In this document: positions 33,401-45,400 of the stretch, piece after piece
Position numbering within the stretch: position 1 is the stretch's first letter
How the letters are laid out: every line of letters starts with the position of its first letter
DNA from: Ditylenchus dipsaci
Lineage: Eukaryota; Nematoda; Chromadorea; Rhabditida; Anguinidae
DNA: 64,000 nt
NCBI GenBank assembly: GCA_004194705.1
Contig: SADC01000033.1
Location: 248,001-312,000 of the forward strand
Direction of reading: 5' to 3'
Position numbers and translations under genes: made by a program
The notes under the pieces: generated by a model
What the model was told of the DNA's origin: nothing
Seen by the model: only the letters and a program-made list of their open reading frames with translations
Databases searched by the model: none

Positions 33401-36400
33401 GTTCTTTAATATTTTAAAAGACCATCGTCATTGATGACAATGGCGATTTCGAGTTTTTGAATTGGCGGGGACAGCCACAAACGCGGAAAATGTTTTCGCG
33501 GATTATGTTTTTATTTGCATCTAAAATTAAAATTTCATTTACTAGGTGAGGCGTATGAACAGGTAGTTATAATAGGTTATAGCTCAATGAAAGTCGGCTA
33601 ACTCGTACGATCTGGCATTGTCAAGCAACGTTGGGCTCGACTAGTGGATGGTTCTTAATTTTGAACAAATTTTAATCGCAATCAAAAAATAATTCGAAAT
33701 ATATTTTCAAAATAAAGAAGCTGTACCCCGCGTTACTACTCATTTGCGCGCAACTCATTTGCGCGCACTCATTTGCTCGCAACTTATGAGTGCCTGCCTC
33801 ATTGTTTCTAAAATTTTTAGATTCGTGGTTTTAAATTTATGTGATTATAGATACATTATTCACTGTTATCCACTGTTATTTATATTCGTCAGCATTTTTA
33901 CTTCTAGTATTGTTTTGTTTAGATTACGTCGATAGCTATTAACGTTGATGATATCTGGCTAGCTAACGTTCAGGCTCCAGCTCAAAAACCAGTTCAACCA
34001 GCTAATAAGGTATGTAAAAGTTGTTTAGCTTCAGATTTTCACTCAACACCCTGATTTTTTACTCTTTTTAGGGTGTTGTGTCGCTATCAAACAGAGGAGG
34101 GTAATGCTTGATTGTCAACTGCCACGAATACAGAAAGGGTCGCCTCATAAGCTCAGGAAAAATTTAAAAATGGAGTTGCATCAATCGTAATTTTTTATTC
34201 CTTCTTCACTGTAGTAATTTTTATTAATAGCCACTAGATGTCATTGCCAGAATTAAGTCAGCTGCTGTCGATAACTTTGGATCTTACTCGGCAGGAATTG
34301 TTGCTTTAAATAAGAACAGTCTCACAGATATTCAGTTACTCCCTTTCTCAACTAATAAGGCATTGCAAGACGGTGTTTTAAGGCAGAAGAAACCAGCGAG
34401 TGCCAGTAGTGTCGATAAGCAAGTCAATGAAATCGAATGGTTGGAATAATTCACACGAAATGAGTATGGTGAGAGGTTTTCGCTGCGTGACTCTAGGTAA
34501 AATTTTATTTCTCTAATTTGAAGGAGTTGCGCGCAAATGAGTACGAACCGTCCCGGCGAATTCAAAAACTCGAAATTGCCATTTTCAAATTGCCATCGAA
34601 ATTGCCATAATTTTGCTTTTGGCATTGGGTTTTTTTACCCAATTTTTTGAAGACTTCTCTTAGACAATTTACCTCCCATTTCGTAACCAGTGAGATGCCC
34701 TACAAAATGTAGGTTAGCTTGATTGAGAGCAGTCTTTAAAAAATGGGTCAAAACACAATGCCAAAAACACAATTTTGAATGGCTCAAATTGAATTTACCC
34801 ACATAGACATTTTTGGTGGTTGCTGATAAAAGCCTGTGGGACAGTGCGCCAGAGAGTTGTCCCATATACGGCACAGTGCGCATTGAGGTGTTTTAGATAT
34901 TTGTATGGAAAAATGCACGATTTTGGTAAAATAACTGGTGAAATCAGGACCCTTGCAATTTTTAGGACCATGAAGACCGTAGTTGCACGGGTGCTGGCAG
35001 CAGTGTACGGCGCTCGGCATTTAGACGGCGTATTTTTTAGTCGGAACTGGTGCGCAAAGTGCGCCCCAAAATTTCAAAAAAATACCAGGTCCCTAATGAA
35101 TTGTACTTGTGTAGGACTTCGTAATGCTCGTAGTTGTCTTTTATTCTGTCTATTGATTTGTAGGAAGCGAGACCATCGCGCATCACCACAAAGCCTGGAA
35201 GTACATACAGTCGAAGCTCTCTATAACGACCCTCAAGGACCGGCTAAACCGAGTCTTTATAGAGAGCGTCGTTATAAAGAGCGTCGTTTTAACTTGAATG
35301 ACTTAGCTCAGGACTAAATAGTTCTTTTTTCCGGATCGTTGTAAAGAGCGAGTCGTTATAAAGAGCGTCGTTATAGATAGCTTCGACTGTAGCGAGATAT
35401 GGCAGAGAAAAATGTAAGAGCCTTTTGATCCGGTACTGGTACAATGAATCAATTAGTCGAATCCCCTGAAAACAACCGGAAAACCATTAAAATTATTCAA
35501 AGATTCTGGAATTTGCTGTGGATGTTACCTCTTTCTACCCCTCCAAAGAACCATTGTCTTGTGCCTTGAGCCAGATCAACCGGAATGCGCCCCACATTGT
35601 ACTGCCTTCTTCTTACGACTAACGTTTCATCAACTTCAACTATCACGTTAGGACCACCAATTTTCACTGGATTGCGCAGGAAATATTCGACGCAAACATC
35701 GGAGAAAAGTTTTCGATACAGGGCAGAAGCGTGTTTTCCTAGAGTCGAACCTTAACATATCAGAAAAATAATAACGTAGCATGAATTATTATCATCAAAT
35801 CATCAATCCGGCGAAATTCTCTCGAAAGTGAAACTTGATTGGCCATGCCGTGCACCCGGTAGTAGGAAAATATGAAGATCTAAAAATTTTAGCCAATTAA
35901 GTATTGTTTTATCTGGGTAATTCCACCTAAAATACCTCCTTGAGAACCAATTTATGTTCCTCAAAAAATTGCCAAAACCAGCGCCAAAGAAGACTGGTAG
36001 TTCCACTACCATGAGAATCGCGTTTGTAGGATTTCATTTGCTTCGAACAGGAAAGACATAGGCGCTTAGAATGAAGAAGACCTACTTGTTGCAACCATTC
36101 AATAAAGCCGACATCTGTCATAGAATCGAGGAAGGAAAGGAGATGACGAAAATTGAGACCTTTCAGCCCATCCATATAGAACATATATGACAAAATGCAC
36201 AGCAAGGAGACTAAAACACTAATGAGATATGACTACGGCCTTTTTTTTTTAATTTTGACAAAAAAAATTGGGGCGCACTTTGCGCACCAGGTCCCGTTCG
36301 GCACTATTCTGAAAGAAAAAACCAGTGTCCAGCTTATTTTTGAAAAGGTTGGTAACACTGTCTCTATTTTTGACGATTTTTTATTTTCTTGGCTAGTCAA

Positions 36401-39400
36401 GTCCCAAAATTGTAGGGATTCTGATTTTAACATTCGATTTTTCAAAATAATATGATTTTTTCATTAAGAAACATGGGTCTTTATAAACAAACACCCTATT
36501 TTTCAAAATAATTCAAAATCGACTCACAAAATCGGAGTCCTTGTGGTTTGGATCTAGATCGGCCAAAGACTACTGGCGAAATTTTTTAAAAATAGAACTG
36601 AAAAAGGGTCAGACCTAGGCGGAATTTTGAAACAAGTTCGTTCCCGCCAACCTTCTTCACCTCTATTTTAAAAAAATCGCCAGTAGTTTTTAGCCCATCT
36701 AGATCCAAAATCACAACGACTCCGATTTTGCGAGTAGTGTGCGCATTTAAGGGTTAATTATTAATTATGAAATACACACAATTTTAAATACAGTCAAGTC
36801 TCGATTTTACGTACCCCCGATATAGCGTACCCATCGATTTTTACCCCTAGGATACGTCCATTTGATAAGAAACTCCGTCAAATTAACCCCGATACAACGT
36901 ACCCCTCGATTTTACATACAATCGATGGTTGCAGTATATAATTTCCATGCCGTTTCAGAGCACGAGAAATAATATGAGACGGGTCCTTTCTCCTTCAGGA
37001 AAAGTAAATTTTTCGCTAGCTGGGGGGGGGGGATTCTATAGTGTTACCAAAAATTTGCTACTTTTTTAAAAATATCTATTACTTTTTTGTACTTATTGTG
37101 TTGCTTCGATTTTAAACACATTCGTAGCATTTTGGTTGCAGTGACGAATCCCCCCCACGGGGACTGATCAGGTGGAGGAGATAACTTCATATTCGTGTTT
37201 CTCGACCCCGATTTCATGAGAAAGCCGCGCGTTTTTTTGGTTCTGAGAAAAAAATTTTTTTTTCGATTCACAGGGGTATCATGGTGTTTTAGTTAAAATT
37301 TGAAAAATTCAAATCGGCGCCTTTTGAATTTTAAAGGGAATAAGGGCTGTATTAAGAGGGAAGGGAATAAAAGGGGCCACTTTATGACAAAACGTTAGAA
37401 ATTAAATTTTCGTATTCTTCGACTGCCTCACCATGTTTTTCAACTGGACCGTGGCAAAAAGAGACCCTATATGCATTTTTTGATCAAGAGTACTTCTCGG
37501 AATCATGTCTAAGGTAAGTGTGTGCGCGCATCTATAACTCTCAAGCCCCCTGCGCCTCCTTCGGGGGCTTGGGGGCTTGGAGTTGAGATGCGCACACCCA
37601 CATACCTTAGACACAAAACACTCGAAAGTGACTCTGGATGCATGAAAAAGCATGCATACCAGAGTTTATTTATGCGGCAGGTCCAGTATTCAAAACTATG
37701 TTCAACATCTTCTTGTTAGTGGCCTCTGTGTGATTAGTGGCCCCCTTTATTTCCTTCCCCTCGCTATACAGCCCTTAATCCCTCTAAAATACAATAGGCG
37801 CCAATTCAAATTTTTCGAATTTTGACTAAAAAACCATGATACCCCCCTGTGGATCGAATTTTTTTTTCTCAGAATTCGAAAAACAGCCTTTCTCATGAAA
37901 TCGGGGTAGAGAAACACGAATATGATGTTATCTCTTCGATCTGATCACTCCCGTGTGGGGATTCTATACTCAAGCCCAATCGATTTTATAGTACTTTAAA
38001 TAGTACGCTGTTGAATTATGAATTCCGTTAGTACCCTCCTTTCAAAATATTTCCTCAGCGATTAACATACCCTTTGAAAGGATCATGCCTGTGCGTTTTG
38101 GAAAACTAAATCGCTGACCAGTGTTTTTTTCTAACTTGTAAGCTTTTTATATGCGTGTAAATCGATGTATTTATAGTTTTCTGCCTTATTTCAAAGACTA
38201 GCATAATGTGATCTATATCAGCTTCTATGCAGAACTAAGTAGTATAACGGAACGGTCACGAGCATGAGCCTTTAAGCTCATTTAAACTTAGAGCTAATAC
38301 CGTTCAAAGAGGTTATGCATGTTCGCAAAAAAAGCTATATATACCAAATATGTATTTTAGATATGTAAAAAAGCTATATATATAGCTATATACCAAAAAT
38401 AAAAATATATACGATTTAACTTAACCTAAAATATTCGGTGTTACCTATTTTGTGGGTCAGATTTCCAGGCCTGGTTCAGTAGCTCGAGAATATGCAGCGG
38501 AAACTGGCTGGTTGGCTCGGATGGGATTTGCGGTCGATCTATAAGTTATTTGTCAACATTTTCGATCAAATCTTGAACCCTCCTACTTCTTTTGTACGCC
38601 ATTTCAGCAGCTGCAGCAGCTGGTTTAAGGTGTGAGAAAGGCAGTTCAGCAGCATGTATTTCCCAGACCACTAGAGCAAAACTGAAGACGTCTACTTTCT
38701 GGTCATAACGACAACATTGTGTAAACACTTCTGGAGCCATCCACCTTAAGTTCTGCAACAACAATATTTTTGGAAATCTGCATTTAAGATAAATTTATGA
38801 CTAGCTTACACCAGGCTGCTTGGTCATGTTGTCTTCCTCGTTGTGTTCAGTCGCGAACCGAGACTAAACAATAACCAGATGCAGAAATTTTCACATTTAA
38901 ACTTTTAATATGAGCTTCAATTTTTTTAGTTACTTCTGATTTATGCCCTCCCCGTAATTTGGTATTTTCTTTATTTATTTTCCACTTTTAATCCCGTTTT
39001 CGAGCTCTGAACCTAAGCTTTAATATTACAACAAACTTGCAACCAAAAGTCTCCAATCTTTCTAACGAAAAATGAAAAGAATACATCGCCAAGGTCAAGG
39101 ATTGGAGACGCCATATATCTCAGCCAAGAATGAAATATTTGCATTACTCTTTTTGCGTTTTCTTAACTTCCAAGGGCTCTAACGATTCCGCTTTTTCAAA
39201 TTCTGGTTGAACAACTTTTTCGTTGAGCAACCACAGATTTTGAGATCCAATACAAATTATTTCAATTTTTGAGGGGTCAAAATGGACCCACAAGGGAAAT
39301 TAACAGAATGAATATGGTATCCAGTCTGATGCACTAATAACCTTATCATTACCTCTCCAAAGTCAGCCACTACAGCGCGTCCATTGTTATGCAGCAGGAC

Positions 39401-42400
39401 ATTATGGGAGTTGAGATCTCTGTGGATAACTGGCCGATCAGCTAGAATTAAAAAAAATTGAAACCTATTTTGAAATCTGATGTTGTCACTAGTTTGGTAA
39501 ATACCTAAAAGTTGGCACCAGCACCGGCACCGACTTAAAAGTCTACGCCTGAGCCGGTGCCAGCACCGACCAATGAAAATGTTAAATAAAATGTAAAAAT
39601 GTTAAATAAAAAGGGTAATTTTTCAGTCTAACAAGGGAACCTCACATAGTGACTGTGCGATATTGAAAAACGGTATATAACATTCGATAGCTGTTCGAAA
39701 ATCCTTATTTGACTTAAACATTCATTTTTGCCGACGGCTGGATTGTTCAAAGTAACTATTCGCATGAAAGTTGAGTATAAACGTCGAACATAATATAATT
39801 AAAGATGTTGTAGTTGTATATGTACTTGTATTTCCTAGTGGGTAAAAATGTTAGACAAAAAGGGTGGTTTGCTTTGTGCTTCTCCAACCAACCTCCCTCC
39901 ATCCACCCCTCTAATTGCTTATAAAATAAAATTGCTTTATTTCAATTAATTCATTTTGCTAAAATCCGGTGTCTTTGCACTGATTTGATTGATATTCTCC
40001 TAGTCCTCCTAGTAACAAATCACCCAGCCCCCCCCCCCCATCCCTTGTCGAGTCTCCATAAGACTCGATAAAGTGGTAGTGGATTGGCAAAAAGGACATT
40101 TTTCAAAATAATTTTTTTGCCTCGGTCCCCCTGTGGTTTCGGTCATTTTTGCCTTGCTCTCCCTTAAGCGGTGTCTTTACCACACTAGAGTATAAAAATT
40201 TGTTAAATTATATCTATACTACAAACCTTCGTGCAAATAGCGCATGCCTCTGGCTATGTCCACGCTTATGCAAAGGCGTAGAGCTAACTCAAAAACTCTA
40301 CAAACAATAACTTTTTGTTCAAATGACTCATTTATTTTTTATACCTTTTCTGGACATGAAGCAGGGAGAAAAGTGAGCCAGCAGATACATACTCCGTAAT
40401 TATGGCAAATTGCTAAAATAATACTTGCTTATTGTTAAACTAGTTCTGTTTAGGGGCAAATTAACATACACTTGGGTCATCCTAAACATATCATTTGGGT
40501 GAAAAAAATTAGTCGACTTTGTTTTTTTCAAGGGCATTCCTACGCATTTAGAATCATTGCCTGCCAATTAACTTTTTTCTAATCATGGGGTGTCTGTACG
40601 AATTTTTAAAATTGAGTTTCTAACAAAACAAGGATAAACACAATCAGTTTGGATAAACGCGATCAAAAATTCGTACAGAAATACAACGATTAGGAAAAAA
40701 TTTGAATTGGCGGGCACTCATTTGAAGACACTCCTTTAAAGGCAACTTAAAACATTTTTAAAAAATATGGAAATTTACCCACTAAATCACGGAAAATGTG
40801 CATGAAATCGGAAAATTAATTATCACTTGGAATATGACAAAACTAAGGTTCAATTCATACTTTACAACTACGTGTTTTATAAAAAAAACAATATTATGAC
40901 TGTAAAATTTAGCTTTTGTTAAATTTAGTAGGAAAATTCATTGTTCTAAAGCAAATTCAAATTTAGTGGAAAAATAAATGAATTTAGTGGAGTTTTTCCG
41001 TAATTTAGTGGGTAAATCCCATATGAGCCTTTTTAAAAATAAATCAATTTACCATGCATGCACCAACAAAGGATATCACATTCGGGTGTTTTAACCTGCT
41101 TAGAATGGAAACTTCTCTGCAAAAATCATTTATACATTAAAAAGGTTTATGGATACAGTTAAACCTGCAGAACATGTCCACTTCTGTTTTGCAACCAAAA
41201 GCCAGTGCTCTGTACCTTTTTACAGCCACTGTTTTGCCCTTATAGATGCCCTTGTACACCTTTCCAAATGAACCACTACCTATAATGCAACAACAGTGAC
41301 ACTAATATTTGTTCAATGATAACTTCACAAATGAAAATTACCAATTATTTCTCTGAGTTCGATATCTATTAGGGATAAGTGGAAAATACTGCGCAATTCA
41401 GCTCTGAGTTGTAGTATTTCAGCTTTTTCCTAAACAGAGAAAATTTGTACGAGGTGGCGCAAAATGAAAGCACTAATTTTAAAACCTTTTTTGCATTACA
41501 TTTTAAAAAAGGTCAATGCAAATTGTTTTTCACAATTTCACAGCCCTTAAAATGAAGCACAAAAGGAGTGGTATCATGCTTAATAGTTCACATCAAACTT
41601 TTTAAAATCGCCATTTCAAAACGGGTTATACTTTTTTTCGGGGCAAATTTTCATTTTGCCTCCTGCACTTTTTTTGCCTCATTTTGCCTCTGGAGGGGAT
41701 GTGACGTACCCACTTTTCTAGCAAATAACAACCTTGGTCATTGAGCGCAAACGACCCAGAGGGCTTGGCAATGGTGTGTACGAGGAATCTCCGGAGCTAA
41801 ATATCAAAGAAAATTAATCTAACGTACATTATCAGTGGCACTAGCCTATATTCAGAGCAAACATCTGAGTCGGGCCTTTTATTAGCGTAGTGTTTGAGGA
41901 GGGCTACTATCTGGTCATGTCCTTTTTCATAGGCCCCTGAACGGATGAATATGTGGTTATAAATATTTATCAAAAGAACACAACTAACACAAAATCGGGG
42001 TTTGCTGTTGGAACTGATCTTCAATGAGGCTGTGCGTTGATGATTTTGAAGATTCACCGAGTGATCCATTCGAATCAAGTCGAGTAAGGGCAAACATAGT
42101 GGATGCCACTGAAGCTCCTCCCTGATATATTTGGGCACCGCCTAAAAACATCTTCGAAGAAGTGTATAAGCTTAAGGTTGTATTGCAACCCCAGGTATCT
42201 TGCGTTAGACAGAGAAACGTTTTTACTGACTTGCAATTTGCAACCGCCGATCCTCTAATTATAGCCCCCGCGAGTATTTTTCAACCCCCTCTAGGGTTGG
42301 GCATGGGTCGAAAAAAAAGGATGGCGACAATTATTAAACTCGACCTCGAAATTGTTTTTAAAACCTTTTGATAATTAGATGGCGAGAAGGCTGATAACTA

Positions 42401-45400
42401 TTGGGTTTACGGTATTTTTTTTTTAAATTTACTTATTTTAGTTTCCATTTACGCATTTCTAAAAATTTTTAAAAATGACTTGAATTTATCAAAACAATTA
42501 CTGATTTTTTAAAAATTTCATCAATAATTTTTTGTTCAATTATAGATTTTTGACGTTTGAAAAAGTCACCGACCCATATCCGCCTGACTCAAAGGCGTGT
42601 CAGCAGCTCGTGCAGTGAGGGACTGGTCTGCTCCATTGTCCAGCAAATACTAAACTTCTGTTAGTTTTGATATTTTCTACCAGATTAAATCAAACGCCTT
42701 ACCTGGACTACCCTCAGGTGGCCATGATAACAAGCACTATGCAGGGCTAAAACTTAGTTACTTCTAGCTCTAACAGCCATAATTATTATCTTTTACCAGT
42801 ATGTCCATCTTGAGCCTGGAAGTTAGGGTCTACTCCTGGCTGTCGCAGCAAAAATGCCACGAGTTCCAGACTCCTGCCCGCTGTGCAAGCAGCCAACAAA
42901 GGGGTTCCGAAAACAAGTTTTCCTAAAAACAAGCTGGTTAAGGTGGTGTTATGTAAAACTCGGCTCTATGTGAATTCATCTGCACGATTCAAATCCATGT
43001 CGCGGACGTTACTTTTTTCAAAATACCACTTTTTATCTGCCCTAGTTTCCCGCGTATAACCCGCGGGTTATACGCGGGTGCGGGTTATCTGTGGGTGCGG
43101 GTTATCTGTGGGTACAATTAATGTCGAAGTATCGGTTACAGCTGTTAAAGGTTTTTTTGACTAGTTTTAATATGTACTTTCATTCAAATATCATATTTAT
43201 AAAACAAAACGAAATACATTAACCCGAAATACATCTAGACTACTCATTGCATTTACAAATTCTTCTGATAAATCAAAATAGTGTCCTTTACGTAATAGTG
43301 TCCTTCTTTAGTTACATCACATTCTCTTAAGTTTCGACACTTGCAGAACGTAACATGTTCCCTTGAAGAAGTTAATAAGTCTAAACCAGGTTTCTTTTTT
43401 ACGAATCGTTCTAGACACCTACTTCAAATAAAGGCAGCATAATTTGTTTGCTTGATTCCCGAAAGTTCAAGATCGTTCACCTTGGAGTGGACAACTACTC
43501 AGGGTACTGAGATTCTGGTTAGTAAAAACAGTGTATTGGTCTTGAGAAACAGTGTTCAGGACACGATTCTGCATTAGGAACAATGTTTTTAAATTACTTA
43601 CAGCTAACTCAAACATTTTAGATTCTGGAGGTGGATACCCAATTAAATTTTTTTAGGCCTACGCATTTGATACGCTATTTTACACACAACTTATAGAAAA
43701 GAGGGCGATAACAGAAAAAGTGATTTGTTTTTTTACGATATTCTTTTGGTGCCGATACACAGTTCTAGTCATTGGTCTCTAGTGGTAATATTTTTTTAGG
43801 AAATTTTTTCTTCTGAATTACAAGAAAAAAATAAAGGTTGTTCATATGGTCAAGCAAACGCTTCTATACTACGATTCGTTGCGTGGCGATGAAAATAAAC
43901 ACCTTTATTTGCTGAAGTAAGAAGCGAAAAGTACTTTGCCTTTCAGTACCTTACTAGTTGTTGCTTTCTATCGGTAACGCGATTAAGTGTTATGTTCAGA
44001 GCAACCCTCTTCAAGGCAACATTAATTTTGCATCGAACATGGTCAACAAAAACACGAAAAGCAGTGCTTCTTATACTATTCAAATTTTCTGCCAAAAGTA
44101 ATGTCCGCGACATGGATTTGAACCGTGCAGATGAATTCACTGCAGATGAATTCACCGTCGCCCGTAAAACCCTGTACCATGTTAAGTATTGCACTTCCAG
44201 CTACTGACAACAGCTGTTTGACGGCCTCCACCCTGCCCGTGTAGCAGGCACAATGCAGTGGGGTACTGTAATAGCAACATATATTTGGCAAACGGGGGTG
44301 GAACTTACTCGCCATATATGTTCGCCTTGAGCACCAACTGAAAATGTTTGTTTATGAGATGTTTTTTTAATTTTAGAGACTTACCTCTTGTGAATCAGAG
44401 CTTTTTTAAGCAAATGGTCAATTATAGTTGAATGACCAGTTTTGGCAGCAAAATGTAGGGAGGTGTTGCCTTCATCGTCAGCCAGACAAGCTGAACACAC
44501 ACTGATTAGTGAAAGAAGGCTGACAGTTTCAAAAACACTAACTGTCAGCTCCAGCCTCCAAGAGCATCTTTAGTATGGCGGGGTGGGGTTTGCCTGCAGC
44601 TATGTGCAGAGCTCTAAATGCTTGTATAATATACAAGACAAAGTATTTATTCTTCACACACCTGTCATGAACACCACCACTCTGATTGGGGTCAGCACCA
44701 ACCTTAATTAGGCTGTGGTCACACTCCTTGGTCTTCGTCGAACTTTTTGAAATTTCTTTGTAACAAGAGATGATTTTCTCTCATATTGTTTTTAAATTTT
44801 TTATACCGAACAATAGCACAAAATTTAAGCTTTCTTTATACCAAAAACTTTTAATTTATATGATAAAAGTGTATGTAATAATATAAAGTTAAGGTTTGTG
44901 GATGTCGAGGTACATCGACCCTGACAGCGACCAACATCTAACTTTTGTACTATCACATATATTTTTCTGCATTTTCTGCAAGACATATAAATCCTGAACT
45001 ATCTTTATATAGTGTTTGGATTGAGTAAGTCACACTGTTTTTCGCTACTTTTTAACTTTTCTCGAGCTAAAGTCGATGTGCCACGCTCATTCTTTTTGCA
45101 ATCGGTAGAGCTGAATGTGTTCTTTAGATTGTGATACCGTAGAGCATTGTGGCTCGAGCCGATTTTTGAGAATTTAACAAGTTAAGCATTGAAATTGGCC
45201 AAATTGTTCAAGAAAAAATTAAAATCAGGTGGTGGTACCCAGGTGGCGGTACCGTAGTAGTGATACCCAATTGGTAATCTCCGGGTGGCGGTACCTGATT
45301 AGTGGTGCCCAGGATGTGGTCCTCAAGTGGTCATGCCCAGTTGATAGTACCCAGGTAATGTTACCCATGTAGTAATCCAGGTAGTGGTACCCATGTGGTG

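Larger units (their letters stand above)
38445..41796 (-). other. TNNI3K: TNNI3K kinase-domain exons
   Basis: Exons in minus order: 41,796-41,733; 41,429-41,342; 41,279-41,165 ([11 protein letters not shown] to DMFC); 41,116-41,053; 40,412-40,345 ([19 protein letters not shown]); 40,297-40,227; 39,441-39,353 ([12 protein letters not shown]); 38,863-38,810; 38,752-38,587 ([20 protein letters not shown]); 38,538-38,445. All phases agree. A few residues expected between GACM and QFAI are absent, so a micro-exon may be missed at 40.4-41.0 kb. Confidence 0.88.

Noticed and set aside
41989..42141. Frame of this TNNI3K exon starting [13 protein letters not shown]
   Set aside because: Another frame ends in QTPIL and joins in phase to WAYEKGHDQ, matching the family, so the first frame is a shadow.
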